Source: Eubacteriaceae bacterium (GTDB taxonomy: Bacteria; Bacillota; Clostridia; Lachnospirales; Lachnospiraceae). From it: a stretch of DNA of 64,000 bases. The notes under the pieces are model-generated. The model had not been told where the DNA came from and did no database searches. It was given only the letters and a program-made list of their open reading frames with translations. The position numbers and the translations under genes were made by a program. This document shows positions 8,903 through 18,500 of this stretch, one piece after another (the first letter of the stretch is position 1; each line of letters starts with the position of its first letter). Where the stretch lies: NCBI GenBank assembly GCA_910574895.1, contig CAJTDQ010000005.1, positions 124,001 through 188,000 of the forward strand. The letters run 5' to 3'.

Positions 8903-9808
8903 CTATCTGCTATTTCTTAAAATTATATTTTGTAACTCAGGATTAAATTCACCTTTGCGAATCATTTCAATCTCATATTTATATGGCGCATATGACTTTT
9001 TCTTATCATCCGGATCCTTGATATAAGGTGTCTCCAAAATCTTAGGAATATTCTCAAAATCTTTCATATATACAATTTCTTTTAATGTATCAAATCCAAT
9101 ATTACCGAACCCGATATTTTCATGTCTGTCCTTCCCTGCCCCACAAGGATTTTTACTATCATTAATGTGAAAAACAGCAATCTGTTCTGTTCCAATAATT
9201 TTGTCAAACTGCTCCAACGTTCCACTAAGGTCATTTACTAAATCATATCCACTATCGTTCACATGACAGGTATCAAAACATACACGAAGTTTTTCATTAT
9301 ATTTCACACCATCATATATTTTTGCCAATTCTTCGAAACTTCGTCCAATTTCACTGCCTTTTCCTGCCATTGTCTCTAATGCAATATATACGTCTGTGTC
9401 CTTTGTCAAAACATTATTAATGCCTTTTACAATCTGTGCGATTCCCGCCTCTGTTCCTGCTCCAACATGGGCACCCGGATGCAGCACCATGACTCTGCTT
9501 CCCATTGCACTGCTTCGCTCCAATTCACTCGCCAGAAATGTTTCTGCAATCTCATACGTTTCCGGTTTAATCGTATTTCCCAAATTAATGATATAAGGAG
9601 CATGAATAATAATATCTTCAATTCCATTTACTTTCATATATTCATGAGCCTCATCAATCCTCAATTCACTAACATCTTTTCTTCTCGTATTCTGTGGCGC
9701 TCCTGTATAAACCATAAACACATTTGCACCATAAGACTTGGCTTCCTTCGCCGAGCCTAACAGCATCTCTTTCCCACTCATTCCTACATGTGAACCAATT
9801 TTAAGCAT
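8903..9808 (-). CDS. nfo: Endonuclease IV (AP endonuclease)
   Basis: 301 aa TIM-barrel zinc enzyme that cleaves abasic sites in base-excision repair. Metal-site motifs appear in order: [66 protein letters not shown]. Their His, Asp and Glu residues match the three-zinc site of Nfo. The length is near the family norm (about 280). The start MLKIGSHVG at 9808 follows AAAGGAG; an upstream ATG would add 18 residues without homology. It stands alone between the AEC permease and a GNAT gene. Confidence 0.93.
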   Translation of the reverse strand: MLKIGSHVGMSGKEMLLGSAKEAKSYGANVFMVYTGAPQNTRRKDVSELRIDEAHEYMKVNGIEDIIIHAPYIINLGNTIKPETYEIAETFLASELERSSAMGSRVMVLHPGAHVGAGTEAGIAQIVKGINNVLTKDTDVYIALETMAGKGSEIGRSFEELAKIYDGVKYNEKLRVCFDTCHVNDSGYDLVNDLSGTLEQFDKIIGTEQIAVFHINDSKNPCGAGKDRHENIGFGNIGFDTLKEIVYMKDFENIPKILETPYIKDPDDKKKSYAPYKYEIEMIRKGEFNPELQNIILRNSR

Positions 9809-9884
9809 ATACTTCTCTCCTTTATATCTATTCATAGCAATCCCTATAAATATAGCACACATACTATATTTTTTCTATTGACTT

Positions 9885-9893
9885 TGTTATAAT
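9885..9893 (+). promoter_or_regulatory. Extended -10 promoter of the tandem GNAT gene
   Basis: TG-T-TATAAT (9885-9893) is an extended -10 element about 20 bp upstream of the ATG at 9913. No good -35 hexamer is visible, which fits the extended -10 class. Confidence 0.5.
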
Positions 9894-9912
9894 CCAAAAG
9901 AGGTATTATATC

Positions 9913-10671
9913 ATGAAATCGAATTATATTTTTTCTAAAACAGTACAATTAAATAATACATTAAAACTGCAATGTGATGATTTATATAACAGATGCTGCA
10001 ACAATGACAACTTGAAACATTCCTATTGTCTGGAAGATGAATTTGATATTCTTCCAGAAGCTCCCCGATTATATTATGTGAATTCAAACGAACAATTATT
10101 AGGTTTTTTATCTGTTTATATCATTGATTCAAACAGCGTAGAAATCAGTATTTTTGTACACCCTGATAGAAGACATGAACACATTGGACAACAGTTATTC
10201 AACAGCTTTTCAAAAGATTATAAAACTTTCAATATAGAAATATCTGTTCAGCCGAATAACCGAATCGGAATCTATTTTCTACAGAAAAATAACTTTTCTT
10301 ATGTCTCTACAGAATTGTTAATGCATGTCCAATTAAACACATTCAAACCTCCTGAAAATTCAGGCAGCTTTGAACTTATCACAGACAATTCATCTGAATA
10401 TTATTATATCCATGAAGGATTAGAAATAGTATACTGCAGAATTTCTAAATTTAATGATGACTTTATTTTTATATCCGATGTAGAAACTCTTAAAGAATAT
10501 CGTGGCAAGGGATATGGATATCAGTTTTTACAGGAACTTCTTTATAATTTATCTCATCTATATACCGGTGCCTTACTACACGTAAGTAAAGAAAACATTC
10601 CGGCATACAATCTATACAGAAAATTAGGATTTGAAATAAAAGACTCCTCTATAACATATACTTTACACTAA
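9913..10671 (+). CDS. Tandem-domain GNAT acetyltransferase
   Basis: 252 aa, about twice the length of one GNAT domain. Two acetyl-CoA-binding signatures are visible. The first is FVHPDRRHEHIGQQLF near residue 77 with a degenerate R-x-x-G-x-G motif. The second, VETLKEYRGKGYGYQFL near residue 195, is canonical and is followed by NIPAYNLYRKLGFE. The N-terminal half is therefore probably structural and the C-terminal half catalytic. The acceptor substrate is unknown. GAGGT precedes the ATG, and a long hairpin follows the stop codon. Confidence 0.8.
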   Translation: MKSNYIFSKTVQLNNTLKLQCDDLYNRCCNNDNLKHSYCLEDEFDILPEAPRLYYVNSNEQLLGFLSVYIIDSNSVEISIFVHPDRRHEHIGQQLFNSFSKDYKTFNIEISVQPNNRIGIYFLQKNNFSYVSTELLMHVQLNTFKPPENSGSFELITDNSSEYYYIHEGLEIVYCRISKFNDDFIFISDVETLKEYRGKGYGYQFLQELLYNLSHLYTGALLHVSKENIPAYNLYRKLGFEIKDSSITYTLH

Positions 10672-10672
10672 T

Positions 10673-10731
10673 AAAAAAGGTAATTATTCAAATTTCACTG
10701 AATCCATCAGTAAATGAATAACTACCTTTTC
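10673..10731. terminator. Bidirectional terminator between GNAT and lepB
   Basis: A long imperfect inverted repeat (AAAAGGTAATTATTCA with TGAATAACTACCTTTT) encloses a smaller ACTGA/TCAGT hairpin. A/T tracts on both sides allow termination of both converging genes. Confidence 0.75.
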
Positions 10732-10734
10732 CAT

Positions 10735-11457
10735 TTAATATGTTACTTTGTCAAACATTTCTAAATCGATTTTTTTATTTGACCAATATTTAAATTCGGC
10801 CTTTGCCAGAATTTTATCTCTCTTTACAAAAGTATTTGTCCAGAATCTTGCATCATTAGAATTATTACGATTATCTCCTAACATAAAATAACAATCCTTT
10901 GGCACTTTATATTCTAAGACCTCGTCTTCACCATTAACATATAACCACTCCTCCGGCAGATAAGACTCATTTAATGGTTTTTCAGAATCGTTAATATATA
11001 TCTTTGCATTTTTAATAACCACTTTATCTCCCGGAAGTCCAATAACACGTTTTACGTAATATTTGTCTTCTGCCAGACTTCCATTCTCATTGTAGTCAGG
11101 ATTTTCAAAAATAGCAATGTCTCCTCTTTCCGGGTCTGTGAACCAGTAAGCTGTTCTAAGACCTATCATTCTGTCTCCTTTTAAGATCGTGTTCATCATC
11201 GAGCCTGAAGGTACATTTGCATTCATAATAATGCAATTATTCACAACAAAGGCAATGACTACTGCAATAATAAAAATCTTAATCCAGCTGAAAATTTCTT
11301 TTTTCAAACTAAATTCTTCTTTCTCGCCTTTATTTTTCCTGAGCTTTTTCTTTTTTTCCTTTTCTTCATCCTGAACTTGAGGCTCAATATATGTATTCTC
11401 TACTTCTTCTTTGTTCTCCTCATTGATATATTCATTCTCTAAATTATTCTCTTCCAT
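10735..11457 (-). CDS. lepB: Type I signal peptidase
   Basis: 240 aa membrane-bound serine/lysine protease that removes signal peptides from secreted proteins. After an unusually long, highly charged cytoplasmic N-terminus (about 55 residues rich in Glu and Lys) there is one membrane helix at about 57-78. The family boxes follow: PSGSMM with catalytic Ser about residue 86, KRVIGLPGD with catalytic Lys about residue 136, and GDNRNNSNDAR. The ATG at 11457 is preferred over the one five codons upstream because AAAGGA lies 6-7 bases before it. A strong promoter lies at 11498-11526. Surface proteins in this window are likely clients. Confidence 0.93.
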   Translation of the reverse strand: MEENNLENEYINEENKEEVENTYIEPQVQDEEKEKKKKLRKNKGEKEEFSLKKEIFSWIKIFIIAVVIAFVVNNCIIMNANVPSGSMMNTILKGDRMIGLRTAYWFTDPERGDIAIFENPDYNENGSLAEDKYYVKRVIGLPGDKVVIKNAKIYINDSEKPLNESYLPEEWLYVNGEDEVLEYKVPKDCYFMLGDNRNNSNDARFWTNTFVKRDKILAKAEFKYWSNKKIDLEMFDKVTY

Positions 11458-11497
11458 GTCATGTCCTTTCATTTACTGTCTTTCATTACCAAGTAAT

Positions 11498-11526
11498 AGT
11501 ATAAACGCTCATCTGAATATATGCAA
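11498..11526 (-). promoter_or_regulatory. Promoter of lepB
   Basis: On the minus strand TTGCAT (11526-11521) and TATACT (11503-11498) are separated by 17 bases, about 40 bp upstream of the lepB start. lepB can therefore be transcribed apart from the flavoprotein gene. Confidence 0.6.
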
Positions 11527-11564
11527 TAAATGTTTTGTGATATTTTGATGAAATCTTTATGTCT

Positions 11565-12185
11565 TTACCGAATAAAATTGGTTTTTATCTTAACCTCTTC
11601 CTCAGGATGTACAATCCCATTTTCTTTCCCGATTTCGATACATTTTAAAATCCATGCCATATTTCTGGCAATATTTCTTACAATCTGTAATCCCTCTTCA
11701 TCCTTCATAACATCTTCCGGAGTATTTCCATGAACCATTGGCCAATAATTTCCGTTAATTAATGGCATATGATAAAATTCTGGAACTTTTGCAATCTCGT
11801 CAAGAGCGCTGGTTGTTCCTGCTCTTCTGGCGCTGACAACCATTGCCGCCGGCTTATATTTCAGATATTTGCCTGCACTCCATGCCAATCTGTGCATAAA
11901 TCCCATCATATTGCCACTAACCGATGCATAATGAACCGGACTGCCAAATACAACACCGTCTGCTTCCTGTAATTTCTTTGCAGCTTCTACAACTTCTCCA
12001 CCATATACACATTCTCCGCTTTCACTACAGCCACAGCACCCCATGCAGCTACCCTGAGGACTGGCGCCTACATGCATAATTTCTGTTTCTATACCTTCTT
12101 CATTTAATATCCTTTCCATCTCATCCAAAGCAGTATATGTACACCCCTTTGCTTTGGGGCTTCCATTAAACATTAAAACTTTCAT
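11565..12185 (-). CDS. Flavodoxin-fold FMN reductase / iron-sulfur flavoprotein-like
   Basis: 206 aa. FMN-binding signature FNGSPKAKGCTYTAL at 6-20 and VFGSPVHYASVSGNMMGFMHR around 96-114 are typical of NADPH-dependent FMN reductase and iron-sulfur flavoprotein families. A cysteine cluster CMGCCGCSESGEC at about 48-60 could hold an Fe-S cluster, as in methanogen and clostridial iron-sulfur flavoproteins. It is a cytosolic electron carrier or oxidoreductase; the redox partner is unknown. AAAGGAAG precedes the ATG. It follows the Gfo/Idh oxidoreductase gene by 21 bp, suggesting an operon. Confidence 0.8.
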   Translation of the reverse strand: MKVLMFNGSPKAKGCTYTALDEMERILNEEGIETEIMHVGASPQGSCMGCCGCSESGECVYGGEVVEAAKKLQEADGVVFGSPVHYASVSGNMMGFMHRLAWSAGKYLKYKPAAMVVSARRAGTTSALDEIAKVPEFYHMPLINGNYWPMVHGNTPEDVMKDEEGLQIVRNIARNMAWILKCIEIGKENGIVHPEEEVKIKTNFIR

Positions 12186-12206
12186 ATCTATCTTCCTTTC
12201 TATCTC

Positions 12207-13181
12207 CTAATCTTCAAAGGGATACTTTACTCCCATTTTTTCTCTTATCTCATCCATAACTTCCATCATCTTTATCGTCTGCTCATGTGTCATTTCAGGA
12301 CATTCTGTTTTCCCCTGCTGTACCGCTTTTACACAGGCTTCTACTTCATATTCATACCCGCTAATCTGCCCTTCTTGTCTTAAATCTTCTATAACATTCC
12401 AGTTACCATCATACACCTTAATCCTCTGTATACAATTAACTCCCTCTACTAATATATGTCCCGAAGTACCATATATCACAGCGCTTCCATCACCGAAAGA
12501 ACACATTCCCGAATTTAGATCCGCCATTGTTCCGTTTTTGTACCGAATGGTATACTGTCCCATTTTGTCCATACCTTCATCCGTCAGTATCGCTGTAGCA
12601 CTGACATCATCAATTTCATCTCCCATTACGATAGATGCCATCGTTAACGGATAAATTCCCACATCCAAAAGTGCTCCTCCTGCAAGTTCAGGACTCATCA
12701 GCCTTTCTTTATGCATCATAGGAAAATTCAGATTCGCAGTCATAAAAGTAACATCACCAATAACTTTCTGTTCCAATAACTGAACCAGTTTCTTCGTTAA
12801 TGGCATGAATCTTGTCCACATAGCTTCCCCTAAAAACAAACCTTTTGCTTCAGCTATCGCAATCAGTTCTTTTGCCTGCTTTGCATTTGCCGTAAATGCT
12901 TTTTCACACAATACATGTTTTCCATATTCTAAACACATCTTCGCATGCTCGTAATGTAGCGAATGCGGCGTTGCAATATAAATTACATCAACGTTATCAT
13001 CTCTGGCTAATTCCTCATAAGAACCATATGCCTTTTCCATTCCATATTGTTCTTTATAAGTTTCTGCCTTCTCTAAATTTCTGGATGCAACTGCATACAT
13101 CTGAACATCTTTCATCTGTACAATCGTACCAGCCATCGCATGGGCGATATGACCCGCTCCCCAAATCCCAAACTTTACCAT
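12207..13181 (-). CDS. Gfo/Idh/MocA-family NAD(P)-dependent oxidoreductase
   Basis: 324 aa. The N-terminal Rossmann fold begins FGIWGAGHIAHAM (dinucleotide motif GxGxxA at 7-12). It is followed by DVIYIATPHSLHYEHAKMC and the catalytic-type lysine in GKHVLCEKAF near residue 93. The C-terminal half has GGALLDVGIYPL near 175, the typical D-x-G-x-Y-P signature. Family members oxidise or reduce sugars, inositols or trans-dihydrodiols with NAD(P). The substrate is unknown. An inverted repeat of about 19 bp lies 32-91 bp upstream and may be an operator. The flavoprotein gene follows closely. Confidence 0.85.
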   Translation of the reverse strand: MVKFGIWGAGHIAHAMAGTIVQMKDVQMYAVASRNLEKAETYKEQYGMEKAYGSYEELARDDNVDVIYIATPHSLHYEHAKMCLEYGKHVLCEKAFTANAKQAKELIAIAEAKGLFLGEAMWTRFMPLTKKLVQLLEQKVIGDVTFMTANLNFPMMHKERLMSPELAGGALLDVGIYPLTMASIVMGDEIDDVSATAILTDEGMDKMGQYTIRYKNGTMADLNSGMCSFGDGSAVIYGTSGHILVEGVNCIQRIKVYDGNWNVIEDLRQEGQISGYEYEVEACVKAVQQGKTECPEMTHEQTIKMMEVMDEIREKMGVKYPFED

Positions 13182-13212
13182 TTTTACTCTCTTTCCTCTT
13201 TGTATTTTATTT

Positions 13213-13272
13213 GCACAAACAAATTATAACCCATATCAAACGCTCTATAACAGGTTATAATTCATTTGTGTT
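13213..13272. promoter_or_regulatory. Inverted repeat upstream of the Gfo/Idh gene
   Basis: Arms 13213-13231 and 13253-13272 (ACAAAcaAATTATAACC and its near-complement) match at all but about two positions, around a 21-base spacer. Each arm contains a TATAAT-like stretch, so the repeat overlaps a possible promoter. It could be a regulator binding site. Confidence 0.4.
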
Positions 13273-13370
13273 AATTTATTTTTTCATTTAAAGTCATTCT
13301 ACCATATCTACAGCAATATTTCATCTTTTCACAATTTTTATAAATATAACTTCCTACTCTACTATAATCA

Positions 13371-13919
13371 TCAGCACATTTTCACTGCTGCCTGTAACAG
13401 CATTATATGGTACTCCTCATCCTGAATAATTCTATGCAGAACCCGATTAACATGGATATCCTGTATCATCTGCATATGCATTTTGTATTGCTGAATAGCT
13501 CCCCTTTCTCCTTCTATATCCTGCTGTATCATTTTTTCAATATTATCCGAAGTTTTCACAGAAGACGGTGTCCACATTCTCTGCTGTCCATTCTGCTGGC
13601 GTGCCACAAAATCCACACTTCCACCTAGCAGCCAGATAAGTTCAGCTAATTTTTGTAAATGAATCATTTCTGCCATCGCAATTCCCAAAATCACTTTTGC
13701 CAAAGCACATCGCTGACCGGACATTCTGCTTTCATGATTAATATATTGTGTAATGGCTGTCATTTCTGATACGCCTCCACAATAATCCATTGTAAGCAGA
13801 TTCGCATATTTCAGATTTTGTCCTGTTACCTGAAGTTCAGGATACGGCAACTCCATCATCGCCGGTTTCACAGATGCAAAATTACATTGATTGCTTATAA
13901 CTTGTTTGTTTTCACTCAT
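13371..13919 (-). CDS. Ferritin-like diiron-fold protein
   Basis: 182 aa, all-helical. Four-helix-bundle ligands are visible in order: E52 in SEMTAITQYINHE, E84-x-x-H87 in AEMIHLQKL, E138 in EGERGAIQQY, and E168-x-x-H171 in DEEYHIMLL. This is the paired E/ExxH pattern of ferritin-like and rubrerythrin-like di-metal sites. No rubredoxin domain is present. The layout also recalls the spore-coat/manganese-catalase CotJC group. A role in peroxide or metal handling is inference. SD AAAAGAG precedes the ATG. It lies directly downstream of the gltBD terminator and is probably a separate unit. Confidence 0.75.
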   Translation of the reverse strand: MSENKQVISNQCNFASVKPAMMELPYPELQVTGQNLKYANLLTMDYCGGVSEMTAITQYINHESRMSGQRCALAKVILGIAMAEMIHLQKLAELIWLLGGSVDFVARQQNGQQRMWTPSSVKTSDNIEKMIQQDIEGERGAIQQYKMHMQMIQDIHVNRVLHRIIQDEEYHIMLLQAAVKMC

Positions 13920-14009
13920 TATTTACTCTTTTCATAAATACATCCTCATAATATTTTATTAATATATTTTGAAATACATGATTGCAATATTTTTTTATAG
14001 AACAAAAAA

Positions 14010-14044
14010 GAAATAGAAAAATGCACAAGCACCTTTTCTATTTC
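14010..14044 (-). terminator. Terminator of gltBD
   Basis: An 11-bp stem (14010-14020 with 14034-14044, GAAATAGAAAA/TTTTCTATTTC) is followed by six T on the minus strand, 29 bp after the gltD stop codon. Confidence 0.85.
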
Positions 14045-14072
14045 TCCTTTTTCCTTACACAGCTTATTCCTC

Positions 14073-15563
14073 TTACAGTGTTGTATATCCCATCAACGCT
14101 TTATCTACTTCTCTGGCACAGTCTCTTCCTTCTCGAATTGCCCAAACAACCAGCGACTGCCCTCTATGAGCATCTCCTGCTACAAATACATTTTCTGCAC
14201 TTGTTGCGTACTTACCCGGCATTGTCGCAATGTTTGTTCTTGGATCAGTGTCTACTTTAAATGCCTTTGTCACATAGTTTTCTGTTCCAAGGAAACCTGC
14301 CGCAATCAAAACCAACTGACAATCTACTTCATATTCTGAGCCTTTGATTTCTACCATATTCATACGGCCTGTCTTTTCATCTTTCTTTGATTCTAACTTT
14401 ACAAGCACAAGTTTACATAAGTTTCCGTCTTTATCTTTCACAAACTCTTTTACTGTCGTCTGATATACACGAGGGTCCTCACCAAACATCGCAATTGCTT
14501 CTTCCTGTCCATAATCCGTCTTGCAGACTCTAGGCCATTCCGGCCAAGGATTACTCTCCAATCTTTCATCCGGAGCCTTCGGCATCATTTCCAGCTGTAG
14601 CACACTCTTTGCACCATGACGGATAGATGTTCCGACACAGTCATTTCCTGTGTCACCACCTCCGATAACGACCACATCTTTATCCTTTGCTGAAATAAAA
14701 GTACCCTCTGCTAACTTTCCATTATTATCAAGCAGCGCTTTTGTCGTTGATGTCAAAAAATCTACTGCAAAATAAATCCCCTTCGCATCACGGCCGGGTG
14801 CTTTAATATCTCTTGCATTTCTTGAACCGCAGGCAAGAACTACCTTATCATATTCTTTCAGGAGCTGTTCTGCTTTGATATCTTTTCCAACGTTGACACC
14901 GGTAATAAACTCTACACCTTCTTCTTTCATGATATCGACTTTTCTATCAATGATATGCTTTTCCAATTTCATATTTGGAATACCATACATCAAAAGTCCG
15001 CCGATTCTGTCATCACGTTCATAAACAGTAACACTGTGTCCTCTCTTATTTAACTGATCTGCCACTGCAAGTCCTGACGGACCGGAACCAATTACTGCAA
15101 CTTTCTTTCCTGTGCGGACGGATGGCGCCTTTGCTCCCGCAAATCCTTTTTCATATGCATTTTCAATAATCAAATGCTCGTTTGCCCTGACAGAAACTGC
15201 CTCGCCATTTAACCCACATGTGCATGCCTTCTCACAAAGTGCCGGACATACACGCGAAGTAAACTCCGGAAAGTTGTTTGTTTTATGAAGTCTGTTATAT
15301 GCCTGCTCCATATTTCCCATATACAATAAATCATTCCATTCCGGAATCAGATTGTTCAAAGGACATCCTGATACCATACCCGAAATCACCTGGCCGTTCT
15401 GGCAAAATGGCACACCACACTCCATACATCTGGCAGCCTGACATTTCTGCTTTTCCATCGACAGAGGCTCATGGAACTCATTAAAGTTTTTAATTCTTTC
15501 CTTTGGAGAAAACGCCTTTGCGTCTTCTCTTTCATAATCTAAAAATCCTGTTGGTTTTCCCAT
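14073..15563 (-). CDS. gltD: Glutamate synthase (NADPH) small subunit
   Basis: 496 aa. It passes electrons from NAD(P)H through FAD and 4Fe-4S clusters to the large subunit GltB. Cysteine-rich segments CQAARCMECGVPFC at about 37-50 and CPALCEKACTCGLN at about 107-120 bind the clusters. The FAD-binding GSGPSGLAVADQL is near 155-170, and the NADPH-binding GGGDTGNDCVGTSIR near 296-310. The C-terminal VFVAGDAHRGQSLVVWAI is typical. It sits 11 bp downstream of gltB, sharing its promoter and leader; a strong terminator follows. Confidence 0.95.
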   Translation of the reverse strand: MGKPTGFLDYEREDAKAFSPKERIKNFNEFHEPLSMEKQKCQAARCMECGVPFCQNGQVISGMVSGCPLNNLIPEWNDLLYMGNMEQAYNRLHKTNNFPEFTSRVCPALCEKACTCGLNGEAVSVRANEHLIIENAYEKGFAGAKAPSVRTGKKVAVIGSGPSGLAVADQLNKRGHSVTVYERDDRIGGLLMYGIPNMKLEKHIIDRKVDIMKEEGVEFITGVNVGKDIKAEQLLKEYDKVVLACGSRNARDIKAPGRDAKGIYFAVDFLTSTTKALLDNNGKLAEGTFISAKDKDVVVIGGGDTGNDCVGTSIRHGAKSVLQLEMMPKAPDERLESNPWPEWPRVCKTDYGQEEAIAMFGEDPRVYQTTVKEFVKDKDGNLCKLVLVKLESKKDEKTGRMNMVEIKGSEYEVDCQLVLIAAGFLGTENYVTKAFKVDTDPRTNIATMPGKYATSAENVFVAGDAHRGQSLVVWAIREGRDCAREVDKALMGYTTL

Positions 15564-15574
15564 TGTTATACCTC

Positions 15575-18500
15575 CTATCTTGTTGCCTCGTAGAATGCTT
15601 CTATCTGTGCCTGCTCCGGATTGAGCCCCTTCTGCTCCATCTTTGCAATCGTCTCCAGCATCTTCTTATAATCATACGGAATAATCTTTTTGAATTTAGG
15701 CAAATACTCTTCAAATTTATCTAAAATTAATTTTCCCTTCTCAGAATCTGTGTATTTCACATGCTCCTCAATCATTCCTTTTAATTCCAGAACATCATAC
15801 TTATTCGATATTTCTTCCGTCGATACAAGCGACTTATTTGTCTTTCTATACAAATCATTATTCTCATCCAGTACATAAGCGACACCACCGCTCATACCAG
15901 CTGCAAAGTTCTTTCCAACTTTTCCGATAACCGCCACGCAGCCACCTGTCATATATTCACAGCCATGGTCTCCCACACCTTCAACAACTGCTGACATACC
16001 GGAATTTCTAACACAGAATCTCTCTCCGGCCACACCGTTAATATAAGCCTTACCACTCGTTGCTCCATAAAATGCCACATTACCGATAATAATATTTTCA
16101 TCCTGCTTAAATGTTGACTCCTTTGGTGGTTTCACAATAATTTTACCACCGGACAAACCTTTGCCAAGATAGTCATTGCTGTCACCAGTTAATTCCATTG
16201 TCATTCCATTAGGAATAAATGCACCAAGACTCTGTCCTCCGGCACCGAAACATTTCACTGTGTACATATCATCTTCTAAGGTATCATCATATCTCTTTGT
16301 AATTTCAGATCCAAAAATTGTTCCAAGTGAACGATCAATATTTGTAACATTCACTTCTACTGTTGCCGGCTTTCTGCTGTCCAGCGCTTTTTTCATCTTT
16401 GGAAGCAGAACTTCCAAATCCTTTGTCTTTTCTAATTCAAAATCATATTCATTCTTCTTCAGATACTGAACTCTCTCCTCTGCAAAATCAGTATTTAAAA
16501 TCTTATTTAAATCGACCTCAGCAGCTTTCTTAGCATCAATACCTTCTTTTACTTTCAGTAAATCAGCACGACCTACTAATTCATCTAATGTTCTAACACC
16601 TAATTTTGCCATATACTCACGAAGTTCTTCTGCAATAAACTTCATAAAGTTTACGACATATTCCGGTTTTCCTTTAAAGTTTTTGCGAAGCTCCGGATTC
16701 TGTGTAGCTACACCGACCGGACAGGTATCCAGATTACATACACGCATCATCACACAGCCCATCGTTACCAGTGGCGCTGTAGCAAATCCGTACTCCTCTG
16801 CTCCTAGCATTGCCGCAATCGCAACATCTCTTCCACTCATCAGTTTACCATCTGTTTCCACAACAACTTTATGTCTGAGACCATTCGCAATCAATGTCTG
16901 ATGTGCTTCTGCAAGACCCAACTCCCATGGAAGACCTGCGTTGTAAATAGAATTCTCAGGAGCTGCACCTGTACCACCATCAAATCCTGATACAAGAATC
17001 ACCTGTGCTCCTGCTTTTGCCACACCTGCTGCTACTGTACCAACACCTGCCTCTGATACTAACTTGACAGATATTCTGGCATCGCGGTTTGAATTCTTCA
17101 GATCATAAATCAACTGTGCCAAATCTTCAATCGAATAAATATCATGATGTGGCGGCGGTGAAATCAAACTTACACCTGGTGTGGAATGTCTTGTTTTCGC
17201 TACCCAAGGATAAACTTTCTTTCCTGGAAGGTGACCGCCTTCACCCGGCTTTGCACCTTGTGCCATCTTAATCTGAAGTTCTTCTGCACTTACCAGATAT
17301 CTGGAAGTTACACCAAAACGTCCGGATGCCACCTGCTTAATCTTAGAACATCTGTTGAGGCCATCTTCTCCCACAGTCAATCTTTCTATAGACTCGCCAC
17401 CTTCACCGGAATTGGAACGTCCGCCAATCATATTCATGGCAATTGCCATCGTCTCATGTGCTTCCTGAGATATTGAACCATAAGACATTGCTCCGGTCTT
17501 AAATCTCTTCATAATGGATTCAGCACTCTCTACCTCATCAATGGAAATACCACCATTTTCCGGATAGTTGAAATCCATCAATCCACGCAGATGGAATGGT
17601 GCCATTTCTTCGTCAATCATATGCGTATACTGTTTAAACAACTGATAATTATCTGTCCATGTCGCCTGCTGCAAGGTGTGGATTGTTGCAGGATTGTATT
17701 TGTGCTGTTCCTTACCACTTCTCGCTTTATGTTCTCCATTGCTCTCCAATGTCAGATCAACATCCAGCCCCAGTGGGTCAAAAGCTTTCGAATGAAGTTC
17801 TTCCACACTGTCTTCAATGTCCTTCATTGTGATACCTTCTACACGACTGACCGTTCCTGTAAAATATTTATCAATGACTTCTTTTGAAATACCAATCGCC
17901 TCAAATATCTGTGAACCCTGATAAGACTGAATTGTAGATATACCCATTTTAGAAGCAATTTTTACAATTCCACCGAGTATTGCTTTATTGTAGTCATCAA
18001 TCGCAGCATATGGGTCTTTATTTATCATTTCTTCTTCCACCATCTGCTTGATTGTCTCATGTGCCAGATATGGATTAATTGCACTCGCACCGTAACCTAA
18101 AAGCGTTGCAAAATGATGTACATCTCTTGGCTCACCACTCTCTAAAACCAGAGACAATGTCGTTCTCTTCTTTGTCCGAACCAGATACTGATGTACTGCC
18201 GACACAGCAAGAAGTGATGGAATCTGTACGTGATACTCGTCAACACCTCTGTCTGACAGGATGATAATGTTTGCTCCATCTTTATGTGCTTTATCCACAT
18301 CCACAAATACCTGTTCAATGGCTTTTTCAATACTAATTCCTTTATAATAAACAATCGGAACAACTGCCGATTTGAATCCCGGCTCATTTATATTTTTCAA
18401 CTTCAGAATATCTGTATTCGTAAGTATTGGATGATTTATTTTTAATACATTACAATTCTCCGGCTGCTCCTCTAATATATTTCCATCATTACCAATATAA

